64,000 bases of DNA from CAVPDA01 sp963702495. GTDB lineage: Bacteria > Pseudomonadota > Gammaproteobacteria > Burkholderiales > Rhodocyclaceae. Under the pieces are notes generated by a model. The model made no database searches. It was not told the origin of the DNA and saw only the letters and a list, made by a program, of their open reading frames with translations. The DNA is taken from NCBI GenBank assembly GCA_963702495.1, contig CAVPDA010000013.1, positions 20,475 through 84,474 of the forward strand, written 5' to 3'. This document shows positions 18,559 through 27,959 of the stretch, one piece after another; the first letter of the stretch is position 1; each line of letters begins with the position of its first letter. Both the position numbers and the translations under genes were made by a program.

Positions 18559-20532
18559 ATGCAGAAGCCGATCTACGACGAATCCTCGTTTCGCGTGCTG
18601 AAGGGCCTGGAACCGGTGCGCGAGCGGCCGGGAATGTACACCCGCACCGATTCCCCGGCGCACGTCATCCAGGAAGTCATCGACAATGCGGCGGACGAAG
18701 CCCTCGGCGGCTTTGCCCGCAGTATCCACGTCCTGCTGCACACGGACGGCTCGGTCTCGGTGACCGATGACGGGCGCGGCATCCCCGTCGGACTGCATCC
18801 GGAAGAGAACGAGCATGTCGTGGTGCTGGCCTTCACCCGGCTGCACGCCGGTGGCAAGTTCGACAAGCGCGGCGGCGGCTCCGCCTATGCCTTTTCCGGT
18901 GGCCTCCACGGCGTCGGCGTGGCGGTGACCACGGCGCTGTCGCGGCATGTATCAGTGGAAGTGCGGCGCGAGGGCCGGGTGCATAGGCTGGAACTGGAGG
19001 AGGGTGGCGAGAAGGTGATCGGGCCGCAGGAAGGTGAGTCCTGCGGCCGGCAGTCCGGTACGCGGGTGCGGGTATGGCCGGACCCCAAATACTTCGACAA
19101 CCCCCGGGTCCCTCTGGCCGAGATGGAGCGTCTGCTGCGCTCCAAGGCCGTGCTGCTGCCGGGCGTGAAGGTTTATCTCGACGTCGAGCAGGCCGACGGC
19201 GGCATCCTGACCAAGACCTGGTCCTACCCGGAAGGGCTGCCCCAGTACCTGCGCGAACTGGCGGGCGGCAGCGAACCGGTGGCACCGTTCTTCGCCGCCG
19301 AGAAATATGCGGCGGCCGACGACGGCACCTTCGCGGAAGGCGAAGGCGCAGCCTGGGCGCTAGGCTGGTTCGCCGAGGCGGTGCCCTCCGAATCTTACGT
19401 AAACCTCATCCCGACCGTCGCCGGCGGTACCCACGAGTCCGGCCTGCGCGCCGGCGTGTTCGAGGCGGTCCGCTCCTTCATCGAGCACCACGGCCTGCTA
19501 CCGCGCGGCGTCAAGCTGCAGCAGGAGGATGTCTGCGCGCGCATGGCGTCGGTGCTGTCGGCGCGCATCCTCGATCCCCAGTTCCAGGGCCAGGTGAAGG
19601 AGAAGCTCAACTCGCGCGAAGCGGTCAAGCTGATCTCCGGCATGGTGCGCGATCCGCTGGAGATCTGGCTCAACAACCACGTCGATGGCGGCAAGGCGAT
19701 CGCGGAGCTTTGCATTAAACAGGCTCTGGCCCGGCAGAAGAATGCCCAGAAGGTCGAAAAGCGCAAGCAATCCGGCGTCGCCGTCCTGCCGGGCAAGCTC
19801 TCCGACTGCGAGAGCGAGGACATCGCGCGCAACGAAGTCTTTCTGGTGGAGGGCGATTCCGCCGGCGGCTCCGCGAAGATGGCACGCGACAAGGAAACCC
19901 AGGCCATCCTGCCCTTGCGCGGCAAAGTGCAGAACGCCTGGGAGATCGAGGCCGACCGCCTGTTCGCCAACGCGGAGATCCACGACATTGCGGTCGCCCT
20001 CGGCATCGATCCCCACGGCCCGAACGATGCGCCGGATTTCTCCAATCTGCGTTACGGCAAGGTCGTGATCCTGTCGGACGCCGATGTGGACGGCTCCCAC
20101 ATCCAGACCCTGCTGCTGACGCTCTTCTTCCGCCACTTTCCCAAGCTCATCGAGCGCGGACACGTCCATGTCGCGCAACCGCCGCTGTACCGCGTCGATG
20201 TACCGGCCCAGGGCAAGAACCGTCCGGCGAAGCGGCTTTATGCCCTGGACGACGGCGAACTCAGTGCCATCCGCGACCGCTTGAAGAAGGAGGGGGTGAA
20301 GCTGGAGTCGATCGAGATCGGCCGCTTCAAGGGTCTGGGCGAAATGAACCCGGAGCAACTGCGCGAAACCGCCATGGACCCGGCCACCCGCCGGGTGCTG
20401 CCGGTGCGCGTGCGAGACGGCGCGACCGACGAGACCTTGAAGACCTTCACCCTGCTCATGGGCAAGGGCGAGGCGGCGTCACGGCGGGAATGGATGGAGG
20501 CGAAAGGGGACACGGTGGAGGCGGACGTGTAG
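18559..20532 (+). CDS. parE: DNA topoisomerase IV subunit B
   Basis: This 657-residue ATPase subunit of topoisomerase IV decatenates daughter chromosomes with ParC. The GHKL ATPase has NAADEALGG, DDGRGIPVG and FSGGLHGVG. The TOPRIM domain has FLVEGDSAGGSAK, PLRGKVQN and the acidic DADVDGSHI. The length fits ParE rather than GyrB (~800). It is preceded by a 185-bp spacer without a recognisable gene. parC lies 7.4 kb away with accessory genes between. Confidence 0.95.
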   Translation: MQKPIYDESSFRVLKGLEPVRERPGMYTRTDSPAHVIQEVIDNAADEALGGFARSIHVLLHTDGSVSVTDDGRGIPVGLHPEENEHVVVLAFTRLHAGGKFDKRGGGSAYAFSGGLHGVGVAVTTALSRHVSVEVRREGRVHRLELEEGGEKVIGPQEGESCGRQSGTRVRVWPDPKYFDNPRVPLAEMERLLRSKAVLLPGVKVYLDVEQADGGILTKTWSYPEGLPQYLRELAGGSEPVAPFFAAEKYAAADDGTFAEGEGAAWALGWFAEAVPSESYVNLIPTVAGGTHESGLRAGVFEAVRSFIEHHGLLPRGVKLQQEDVCARMASVLSARILDPQFQGQVKEKLNSREAVKLISGMVRDPLEIWLNNHVDGGKAIAELCIKQALARQKNAQKVEKRKQSGVAVLPGKLSDCESEDIARNEVFLVEGDSAGGSAKMARDKETQAILPLRGKVQNAWEIEADRLFANAEIHDIAVALGIDPHGPNDAPDFSNLRYGKVVILSDADVDGSHIQTLLLTLFFRHFPKLIERGHVHVAQPPLYRVDVPAQGKNRPAKRLYALDDGELSAIRDRLKKEGVKLESIEIGRFKGLGEMNPEQLRETAMDPATRRVLPVRVRDGATDETLKTFTLLMGKGEAASRREWMEAKGDTVEADV

Positions 20533-20553
20533 GACGCACCGTGCGCGCTGAGT

Positions 20554-20580
20554 CGTAGCGGCGCGCAGGCGCGCCCTACG
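20554..20580. repeat. GC-rich palindrome ending in GTAG/CTAC
   Basis: A near-palindrome, CGTAG-C-GGCGCGC-AGG-CGCGCC-CTACG, lies between parE and the SNF2 gene. It resembles the GTAGGG...-type intergenic repeats at 39511 and 39604. It could act as a repetitive extragenic palindrome or terminator. Confidence 0.4.
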
Positions 20581-20670
20581 CATTCCTGTGCGCCGGGAGG
20601 AAAGTCCCCCGGAACGTAGATCAGATCAACGGGAACCGGTTCAAGTACGCCGCGACCACCACATTTCGCC

Positions 20671-23600
20671 ATGCCGAATCCACCCAAGAAACTTAGCGAA
20701 AACAGCCAACTGACGGCGGATATGCATCACGTCGCCCAAGCCATGAGCCTGTTGTGGACGTTCCGGCCGAAGACGGCGATCTACAACCTGCTGCGACTGC
20801 TCGGCGCGCGGCGCAGCGACGGCCGCGCCTTCATCCAGGACGACGTGAGGCAGGCGCTGAAGGAACTGCGCGAACATGGCTTGCTGGTGGACATGCCGCA
20901 CCGCGACGGCGTCTGCCGCCTGACGGACGAACTGCGCGCGCCGCTCTACCGCGAACTGCTGCAGACGCAGCAGCCCGAAAACCTGCGGCAGGCGGTGTTC
21001 GAACTGGATTCGTATCGACCGGAGCGCGGCCTCTACCACTATTGGTCGGTCTACGACAGGTCGGCCACCATCACTCTGGTGCGCGTGGCCCTGTTCACCG
21101 GCATGCCGGCCGAGGAACTCAAGCGCATGAGCGCGGCCATCGGGCGCTCGATGGACTGGGGCGGGATCCTCTACGAGGCCGCCTTCGCCGCCTTCGACGG
21201 CGCCAGTTTCCAGCGCGTGAATTCCGAGTGGCGCTGGGATCTGCTGTTCGAAGCGGCCTCCGCGCTGTCACTGTCTTGGCGGGCGGATCTGGTACCGGCC
21301 AGCGACTGGGCGCTCGCTCGCTTCGAGGTGGAAGGCGGCTCGATGCCGCACCATCTGCGTCTGGCGCTGGCCGAATTGCTGCTGCACCGGGGCGAGAGCG
21401 AACGGGCTGCGCGCGTGCTCGACGGACTCGACTCGGGGGCCGCCGATGCGCTGCGCGCCGGTCTGCTGGTGCAGGCCGGCCGGTGGCAGGAGGGTCAGGC
21501 GGCGTTCGAGGCGGCGCTGAAGCGGCGCGGCGACGAGGTGGGAGCGCGCAAGCGCATCCTGCCCGCCAGCCTGGCCTGGCTTTACCCGATCGCCCTGCTG
21601 GCGCAGCAGACGCCCAGGCACCTGGAGGCGGCGCGCAAGTTCTGCGTCGGAGAGGCGGGCAAGCGCACGCCCGATCCGGGTGAAGGCTGGGGCCGCTGGG
21701 CTCATGCCATCGGCGCCCGCCTGGGCGACTTCGCCATCGAGCCGCGGGTTTTCGACCTGAGCTGGAACCGCGGCGTCCATACCGGCCTCGACGAGCTCTG
21801 GCGCCTGCTGCTGGCCGCCTGGCTCGGCCGCGAGGCCCTCGGCTCGAAGCCGGCGAAGGGCCGTTTCGATGGCAATCTGGCAGCCTACGTCCAAACGCTG
21901 CGAGATCGACTCGGGCCGTGCCGGCTGAAATGGCTTGCCGGACAGGCGGAAGCTGCAGCCGCGGTGCTGCGGGGGGAGGACCCGCCGGCCGGGTTCTTCG
22001 TTTCCGGACAGAGCGAGCAGTGGCGCGACGTGCTGGCGGCGCTCCAGGCGCTGGGCACGGAAAAGCCCGGCGCAGGCGAGACCGCAGCCGCGACCCGCAT
22101 CGTATGGGCAGTGCGCGTCGGCAAACACGGAGCCCTGGAGGATATCGAGCCCCTGGAACAGAAGCGCGGTCCGCGCGGCTGGAGCAAGCCGAAGCCGCTT
22201 TCGCTGGCGAAGATCGCCGGCAGCGACAAGCTGCCGCCCTGGGACGCCAAGGTGGCGCGCGCGGTGCGTCAGGACCGCGCCCATGCCAAGCGCTACAACC
22301 TCGACCGGGCGGCGGCCATCGTGGCGCTGGTGGGACACCCGGCGGTGGCCCTGGCCGGCGACCCGGAGCAGCTCGTGGACCTGATCGAAGGCACGCCGGA
22401 ACTGGAGGTGCTGCGGCAAGGCGAGCGCTATGTCATGCGGGTGACACCGGAGCTGCGGCCGGAGAAGGAGCCGGCGGAACGGTACTACTGGGACGCCGAC
22501 GAGCGCCGCGAAGCCGAGGCGCTGCGCATGATCACGCTGATGCAGGATTCGCCCCAGCGCCTGCGCCTGATCCGTCTCACCGCCGCCCAGCGCCGTGCGG
22601 CCCAGCTCGTGTCCGGGCGCTTTTCCGTGCCCGCCGGCGCCCACGACGAATTGCAGCAGGCATTGCGCGCCCTGAGCGGCCACTTCCAGGTGCAGGCGGA
22701 TCACGCCCAGGCGGCGCGGGAAGTGGCGGCGGAGTCGCGGCTGCGGGCCGAGCTTTCCCCCGTGGGCGAGAGCCTGATGCTGCGGCTGGTGGTGGCGCCG
22801 CTGGGGCCGGACGGTCCGCGGCTCGCGCCCGGTTCCGGTCGCGCGCGCCTGATGGCGGCGCTGGCCGGCGAAAGCGTGGGCACGCGGCGCGATCTTGCCG
22901 CCGAGCGCGCCGCCCTGGATGCGGTGCTGGATGCTCTTCCCTTCCTCGACGACATCGCAGGCGAGGATGCCATGCCGGAATGGGTGGTGGACGATGCCGA
23001 GCAGGCGTTGAGCATGGTGGAAGTCCTGCCCACGCTGGCGGCGGTGGCGGCGGTGGACTGGCCCAAGGGCAAGAGCGTGCGGGTGGTGACGGTGGATGGA
23101 CCGCAGCTCGCCCTGGCGGTGCAGGGACAGCGCGACTGGTTCCGCATCAGCGGCCAGGCGGCGATCGACGAGGGCCGGGTGCTGGAACTGGAAGCGCTGC
23201 TGGCTGCTGCCCGCGGCCGCAGCCGCTTCGTCGCCATGGGCGAGGGCGTATACGCCGCACTGACACGCTCCCTCAAGCAGCGGCTGGCCGAACTGGCGGC
23301 GGTGGCGGAAACCGACCGCCACGGTGCGCGTATTCCGCAGGCTGCCGCCGCCTGGCTGGAGGAAGTGCTGGAGGGCGTGCCGATCCAGGCCGACGCCGGC
23401 TTCCGCGCCGCGCTCGACCGGCTGCGCGCCGCCCAGGACGAGTCGCCGCCGCTGCCCAAGGGGCTCCAGGCCGAACTGCGACCCTACCAGGAGGACGGCT
23501 ATCTGTGGGCGATGCGGCTGGCGGCCGCGGGTCTGGGCGGCTGCCTGGCGGACGACATGGGCCTGGGCAAGACGGTGCAGGCGTTGGCCGTACTGCTGGC

Positions 23601-24852
23601 CCGCGGCGCGGGCGGCGCGGCGCTGGTGGTGGCGCCGACCTCGGTGTGCGGCAACTGGCTGGCGGAGGCGGCGCGCTTCGCGCCCGCACTCAGCGTGCAA
23701 CTCTACGGCGAGGGCGATCGCGAAGGGCTGATCGCCGGCGCCGCTGCAATGGATGTGGTGGTGGTGTCCTATACCCTGCTGCAGCAGGCGCAGGAGCGCT
23801 TCGCCGCGCACACCTGGCATACCGTCGTCGCCGACGAGGCGCAGGCGATCAAGAACGCCACCGCCAAGCGCAGCCTGGCGGTGTTCGAACTCGAAGCCGA
23901 CTTTCGCCTCGCCCTTTCCGGCACGCCGGTGGAAAACCGGCTGGGGGAACTGTGGTCGATCATGCGCTACGCCAATCCCGGCCTGCTGGGCCCGGCATCG
24001 CGCTTCAACGAGCGCTTCGCCGTGCCGGTGGAGCGCCACCGCGACCGCGACGCCCAGCACCTGCTGCGGCGGATCATCGCCCCCTTCGTGCTGCGCCGGA
24101 CCAAGGCCCAGGTGCTGCCCGAACTGCCGCCGCGCACCGAGCTGATCGTCGCTGTGGCGCCGGATGCCGCCGAAGCCGCCCATTACGAGGCGCTGCGGCG
24201 CGAGGCGGTGGCCGAGGTCTCCCAGGTGCTGGGTACCGCCCCCGTGGCGCAGGCGCGGTTCAACATCCTCGCCCAGCTCACCCGGCTGCGCCGCGCCGCC
24301 TGCGATCCGCGCCTGCCGAGCCCCGAGTTCGGCATCGTCGGCGCCAAGGTGCAGGCCTTCGCCGAACTGGCCGCGGAGCTGGCGGCCAACGGCCACAAGG
24401 CGCTGGTGTTCAGCCAGTTCGTCGATTTCCTGGCCCTGCTGCGCGCGCCGCTCGATGCCGCCGGCATCCGCTACCAGTATCTCGACGGCGCCACGCCGGC
24501 GGCCGAGCGCACGCGCCGCGTCGCCTCCTTCCAGGCCGGAGAGAGCGAACTGTTCCTCATCAGCCTCAAGGCCGGCGGCTACGGCCTCAACCTCACCGCC
24601 GCCGACTTCGTGGTGATCACCGACCCGTGGTGGAACCCCGCCGCCGAAGACCAGGCCATGGGCCGCGCCCACCGCATCGGCCAGCAGCGCCCGGTCACCG
24701 TATACCGGCTGGTGACCAAGGGCACGATCGAGGAGCGCATCGTCGAACTGCACCACGACAAGCGCGCCCTGGCCGACAGCATCCTGGCGGAGGGCGAGGC
24801 GGCGGCGCTGCCATCGGCCGACGAACTGATCGCGCTCATCCGCGGTGCGTAA
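20671..24852 (+). CDS. Giant SNF2-family helicase-like ATPase
   Basis: This is a 1393-residue SNF2 protein. The N-terminal ~900 residues are mostly helical and unrecognised. They begin with a winged-helix-like stretch (~20-95) and Leu/Ala-rich repeats that resemble TPR packing. The ATPase occupies ~930-1393: LADDMGLGKTVQAL (Walker A, ~residue 963), VADEAQAIKN, LSGTPVENRLGELW, then FSQFVDFL, LKAGGYGLNLTAADFV, and MGRAHRIGQ. Such proteins move DNA-bound proteins or RNA polymerase; long forms of this type are widespread in betaproteobacteria and functionally uncharacterised. It starts 138 bp after parE, is co-oriented with it and intact. Confidence 0.85.
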   Translation: MPNPPKKLSENSQLTADMHHVAQAMSLLWTFRPKTAIYNLLRLLGARRSDGRAFIQDDVRQALKELREHGLLVDMPHRDGVCRLTDELRAPLYRELLQTQQPENLRQAVFELDSYRPERGLYHYWSVYDRSATITLVRVALFTGMPAEELKRMSAAIGRSMDWGGILYEAAFAAFDGASFQRVNSEWRWDLLFEAASALSLSWRADLVPASDWALARFEVEGGSMPHHLRLALAELLLHRGESERAARVLDGLDSGAADALRAGLLVQAGRWQEGQAAFEAALKRRGDEVGARKRILPASLAWLYPIALLAQQTPRHLEAARKFCVGEAGKRTPDPGEGWGRWAHAIGARLGDFAIEPRVFDLSWNRGVHTGLDELWRLLLAAWLGREALGSKPAKGRFDGNLAAYVQTLRDRLGPCRLKWLAGQAEAAAAVLRGEDPPAGFFVSGQSEQWRDVLAALQALGTEKPGAGETAAATRIVWAVRVGKHGALEDIEPLEQKRGPRGWSKPKPLSLAKIAGSDKLPPWDAKVARAVRQDRAHAKRYNLDRAAAIVALVGHPAVALAGDPEQLVDLIEGTPELEVLRQGERYVMRVTPELRPEKEPAERYYWDADERREAEALRMITLMQDSPQRLRLIRLTAAQRRAAQLVSGRFSVPAGAHDELQQALRALSGHFQVQADHAQAAREVAAESRLRAELSPVGESLMLRLVVAPLGPDGPRLAPGSGRARLMAALAGESVGTRRDLAAERAALDAVLDALPFLDDIAGEDAMPEWVVDDAEQALSMVEVLPTLAAVAAVDWPKGKSVRVVTVDGPQLALAVQGQRDWFRISGQAAIDEGRVLELEALLAAARGRSRFVAMGEGVYAALTRSLKQRLAELAAVAETDRHGARIPQAAAAWLEEVLEGVPIQADAGFRAALDRLRAAQDESPPLPKGLQAELRPYQEDGYLWAMRLAAAGLGGCLADDMGLGKTVQALAVLLARGAGGAALVVAPTSVCGNWLAEAARFAPALSVQLYGEGDREGLIAGAAAMDVVVVSYTLLQQAQERFAAHTWHTVVADEAQAIKNATAKRSLAVFELEADFRLALSGTPVENRLGELWSIMRYANPGLLGPASRFNERFAVPVERHRDRDAQHLLRRIIAPFVLRRTKAQVLPELPPRTELIVAVAPDAAEAAHYEALRREAVAEVSQVLGTAPVAQARFNILAQLTRLRRAACDPRLPSPEFGIVGAKVQAFAELAAELAANGHKALVFSQFVDFLALLRAPLDAAGIRYQYLDGATPAAERTRRVASFQAGESELFLISLKAGGYGLNLTAADFVVITDPWWNPAAEDQAMGRAHRIGQQRPVTVYRLVTKGTIEERIVELHHDKRALADSILAEGEAAALPSADELIALIRGA

Positions 24853-24911
24853 ACCGGTGCGCAATGGCGGCGCAGCGGGCACCCTGACACAAGAACAACG
24901 CAATCCATTCC

Positions 24912-26141
24912 GTGGACCGACACCGATCCGATTCGATGGCCGGACAACGATCCGGCAGTGACCCGTCCGAACCTGCGATGCCGGTGAGTGGGCCGAGTTC
25001 AGTCCTCGATCCGGCGTTCGCGGCGGAACTCGCGCCCGAAAAACTGTGGACCGCGCGTCTCGGCTGCGGCATGGCCGCGCTGCTGTACTTGTTGTTCGGA
25101 ATCATCGACCTGTGGATGATTCCCTCGGCGCTGCACGCGGTCTGGACGATCCGCGCGGCCGTCATAACGGCTTCCCTGGTCGTGCTGGCGCTCACCCGAA
25201 CCGAGCGGTTCCTGCGCGAGTACGAGAAATTCGCCCTGTTCATGCCGGTACTCTGGGCCGCAGGGATCGAGGCGATGCTCTACTTCGCCGCGCCAGGCGA
25301 CCCGGCGCGCGATTTCTATTACGCGGGACTGATCCTGGTGGTGATCGGCTTCCACAGCTGGTTCTACCTGCCGATCGTGTCGATGACCGTGATCAGCGCT
25401 GCGATCGTGGCGATCTACGCCGTCATCGCGCTCGTCGTCCACGACGTGGCACGGACCGGCGGACTGCCGACCCTGGTGTCCAACTTGTTCTTCCTGGGCA
25501 GCGCCGTGGTCATCTGCGTCGCGGTCCAGGTGCGGCGATACCGCTATCTGCTGGAGAACTTCCAGTGGCGCCAGGCGCTGGCGCGCGACCTTGCGGCCAA
25601 GGAACAGGCGCGCCGCCAGAGCGAGCACAGGGCGACCCACGACCTCCTCACCGGCCTGCCGAACCGGGCGCAGTTCATCCGCCTGGCCGATCGTGAGATC
25701 GAAGCGGCGCGCAGCCGCGGCTCGTGGGTCGCGCTCATGTTCATCGACCTGGACGGCTTCAAGCCGATCAACGACACGCACGGCCATGCGGTCGGCGACG
25801 AAGTGCTGAAGATCCTCGCACAGCGCATGCGCAATTGCCTGAAGGGGTCGGACACCGTGGCACGGCTGGGCGGCGACGAATTCGGCGCCGTGGTGGCGCT
25901 GCCACCGGAGGCAGCCGGCAGCGCAGAAAGAGTGGCAGCCAAGATTCTCGATACCGTATCGCAACCTATCGCCCTCGGCGCCCTGCGGATCGTCCTGAGC
26001 GCCAGTTTCGGCGTCGCGCTGTTTCCCTGCCACGGCGACGACGCGCAAACGCTCATATCGGTCGCCGACACCTCCATGTACGAGGTGAAGCGCGCGGGCA
26101 AGGCGGGCGTGCGCTTGGCGAGCGGCGACCAGACCCCGTGA
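24912..26141 (+). CDS. Membrane-bound diguanylate cyclase (GGDEF)
   Basis: This 409-residue enzyme makes c-di-GMP. About six membrane helices (~45-200) form an unclassified sensor region, a short coiled linker follows, and then the GGDEF domain starting at THDLLTGLPNR. The active site RLGGDEFG (~residue 320) and substrate motif FIDLDGFKPIND are intact. The inhibitory I-site expected as RxxD just upstream reads KGSD, so product inhibition may be weak. Translation starts at GTG 24912 or ATG 24936. It follows the SNF2 gene by 59 bases. Confidence 0.88.
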   Translation: MDRHRSDSMAGQRSGSDPSEPAMPVSGPSSVLDPAFAAELAPEKLWTARLGCGMAALLYLLFGIIDLWMIPSALHAVWTIRAAVITASLVVLALTRTERFLREYEKFALFMPVLWAAGIEAMLYFAAPGDPARDFYYAGLILVVIGFHSWFYLPIVSMTVISAAIVAIYAVIALVVHDVARTGGLPTLVSNLFFLGSAVVICVAVQVRRYRYLLENFQWRQALARDLAAKEQARRQSEHRATHDLLTGLPNRAQFIRLADREIEAARSRGSWVALMFIDLDGFKPINDTHGHAVGDEVLKILAQRMRNCLKGSDTVARLGGDEFGAVVALPPEAAGSAERVAAKILDTVSQPIALGALRIVLSASFGVALFPCHGDDAQTLISVADTSMYEVKRAGKAGVRLASGDQTP

Positions 26142-26181
26142 TTGCAGCGCCAGTACCTACGCGCGACGAGCGATACGGAAC

Positions 26182-26222
26182 GAATTGGTGTGCCGGAATG
26201 CTGGTAATATGGGAATAATTCC
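26182..26222 (+). promoter_or_regulatory. Promoter and likely operator of the vapBC-like pair
   Basis: GAATTG (26182-26187), 17 bases, then TAATAT (26205-26210) form a plausible promoter. Directly downstream is the perfect inverted repeat GGAAT-A-ATTCC (26212-26222), with another GGAAT half-site at 26195. The placement over the start site suits autoregulation by the RHH antitoxin. Confidence 0.5.
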
Positions 26223-26239
26223 GCTTTTAAGGGCACAAG

Positions 26240-26512
26240 ATGAAAACGACCATCGAACTGCCGGACGAGCTATCCCGCCAGGTGAAGGCGGTGGCCGCGC
26301 TGCGCGGACAGAGCATGAAGCAGTTCCTGACGGAACTGCTGGAGAGGGAACTGTCACCGCCGGCGCCCCGGCAGGGCGATGCAGCCGCGCGCCGGCAACA
26401 GGCCGCCAGCCTGATCGATGAGTTGGAATCCCTCGCTGGTCGTATCGGAGAAAAGTGGACGGGGAGCGCTGACGCCGTCGATGCCGTGCGCGAGCAACGG
26501 CGCGGCGGATGA
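26240..26512 (+). CDS. Ribbon-helix-helix antitoxin (VapB-like)
   Basis: This is a 90-residue antitoxin. The N-terminal MKTTIELPDELSRQVKAVAA is a beta-strand/helix of the RHH fold, continuing GQSMKQFLTELLERELS. The C-terminal part is charged and probably unfolded until it wraps the toxin. It overlaps the PIN toxin by four bases (ATGA). Confidence 0.85.
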   Translation: MKTTIELPDELSRQVKAVAALRGQSMKQFLTELLERELSPPAPRQGDAAARRQQAASLIDELESLAGRIGEKWTGSADAVDAVREQRRGG

Positions 26513-26919
26513 TCGTCGATGCTTCGGTCTGGGTGTCCGCCTTCCTTCCTGCGGACACCCACCATGGAGAGGTTCTGGCTTTCCTGAGGCGCACCTTCGA
26601 ACGCGGGGAGAGCGTCGAACTGCCCAATCTTGCCCTGGCCGAGATCGGTGGCGCCATCGCGCGCCGAACCGGCGACGCGGCACTCGCGGCGGGCGTGCTC
26701 GCGCTGGTGCGAAGGCAGCCGCTGCTGACGATTCATGCGCTGGACGACAGCCTCGGGGAAGCGGCGGCGCGACTGGCCATCGACGCCAGACTGCGCGGTG
26801 CCGACGCGGTCTGTGTCGCCCTTGCCGCGCGGCTCGACGCGACCCTGGTAACCCTCGACCGGGAGATGATGGAGCGGGGTGCAGCAACCGCCCGGATCGT
26901 GATGCCGGATGCGGTTTGA
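26509..26919 (+). CDS. VapC-like PIN-domain toxin
   Basis: This 136-residue PIN ribonuclease keeps all four acidic positions: Asp4 in MIVDASVWVS, Glu in LALAEIGGAIAR, Asp in LRGADAVCVALA, and Asp in VTLDREM. VapC enzymes cut tRNA or rRNA when the antitoxin is lost; the target here is unknown. It is translationally coupled to the RHH antitoxin. Confidence 0.88.
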   Translation: MIVDASVWVSAFLPADTHHGEVLAFLRRTFERGESVELPNLALAEIGGAIARRTGDAALAAGVLALVRRQPLLTIHALDDSLGEAAARLAIDARLRGADAVCVALAARLDATLVTLDREMMERGAATARIVMPDAV

Positions 26920-27012
26920 ACCATGCCGCAACGGACGTGGTTTGGCGACGCTGACGCCGAACGCACGGGCTGGCAATTAGCGATGTGCGATAGTTAGCTT
27001 GAGCAACGACAT

Positions 27013-27936
27013 ATGACGATCCCTGACTACCAGACTGTGATGCTCCCGCTCCTGAGGTTCGCATCGGACGGCCGGACCCACACGTTCCGCGAAGCGGTCG
27101 AGCATCTGGCAAGTGAGTTTGCCCTATCGTCGCAGGAGCGGTCGGAGCTTCTGCCGAGCGGCAGGCAAGCACTGTTCACCAACCGCGTCGGCTGGGCAAG
27201 TTTCTATCTCAAGAAGGCCGCTCTGCTTGAAAAGAAGCCGCACCGGGGGGCGTTCTCCGTCACTGCTCGGGGCCAGGAAGTGATCGCGCACAATCCGGAC
27301 CGGATCGACAACGAGTTCCTCGAACGTTTTCCCGAGTTCGTCGAGTTTCGCAATCAGTCGAGGAGGACGAGGGAAGACGGATCCGTCCCGGTAACGGATG
27401 CGACGGCGCAGCCCGTGGAAACGCCGGAGGAAGCGCTGGAGAGCGCCTACCAGACCATCCGCCAGGGCCTTGCCCAGGAACTGCTGGTCCGCATCCAGGC
27501 CTGCTCGCCCGAATTCTTCGAGCGCCTCGTGGTGGAACTGCTGGTGAAGATGGGCTATGGCGGGTCGCGACGCGATGCCGGAGAGCGGATCGGACAGAGC
27601 GGCGATGGCGGCATCGACGGCATCATCAAGGAGGATCGCCTCGGCCTCGACGTGATCTACATCCAGGCGAAGCGCTGGCAGGGCAGCGTCGGTCGTCCCG
27701 AGATCCAGAAGTTCGTCGGCGCGCTGCAGGGGCAGCGTGCGCGCAAAGGCGTCTTCATCACGACCTCCGCGTTCACCGGCGAGGCCACCGACTATGCCTC
27801 GCGCATCGATACCAAAGTGGTCCTTCTCGATGGCAACGCCATAGCCAATCTGATGATCGATTTCGATGTTGGCGTCGCGGCGGGTACTCCCTACATCGTC
27901 AAGCGCATCGACTCGGACTATTTCGAGGAAGACTGA
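27013..27936 (+). CDS. mrr: Mrr-type restriction endonuclease
   Basis: This 307-residue type IV restriction enzyme cleaves methylated DNA. The N-terminal winged-helix Mrr_N is seen in MLPLLRFASDGRTHTFREAV and NRVGWASFYLKKAALLEK. The C-terminal nuclease has ELLVKMGYGG, the PD-(D/E)xK variant GDGGIDGIIKED ... IYIQAKRW (D-QxK) and GVFITTSAFTGEA. The length and architecture match E. coli Mrr. It lies 23 bp before parC. Confidence 0.9.
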   Translation: MTIPDYQTVMLPLLRFASDGRTHTFREAVEHLASEFALSSQERSELLPSGRQALFTNRVGWASFYLKKAALLEKKPHRGAFSVTARGQEVIAHNPDRIDNEFLERFPEFVEFRNQSRRTREDGSVPVTDATAQPVETPEEALESAYQTIRQGLAQELLVRIQACSPEFFERLVVELLVKMGYGGSRRDAGERIGQSGDGGIDGIIKEDRLGLDVIYIQAKRWQGSVGRPEIQKFVGALQGQRARKGVFITTSAFTGEATDYASRIDTKVVLLDGNAIANLMIDFDVGVAAGTPYIVKRIDSDYFEED

Positions 27937-27959
27937 TCCGCCGCGGTCACAGTGAATCC

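Noticed and set aside
21268..24903. Very long minus-strand open frame (1211 codons) opposite the giant SNF2 gene
   Set aside because: It is antisense to a gene with clear SNF2 motifs and has His/Gln/Arg-rich composition typical of a shadow frame in high-GC DNA.
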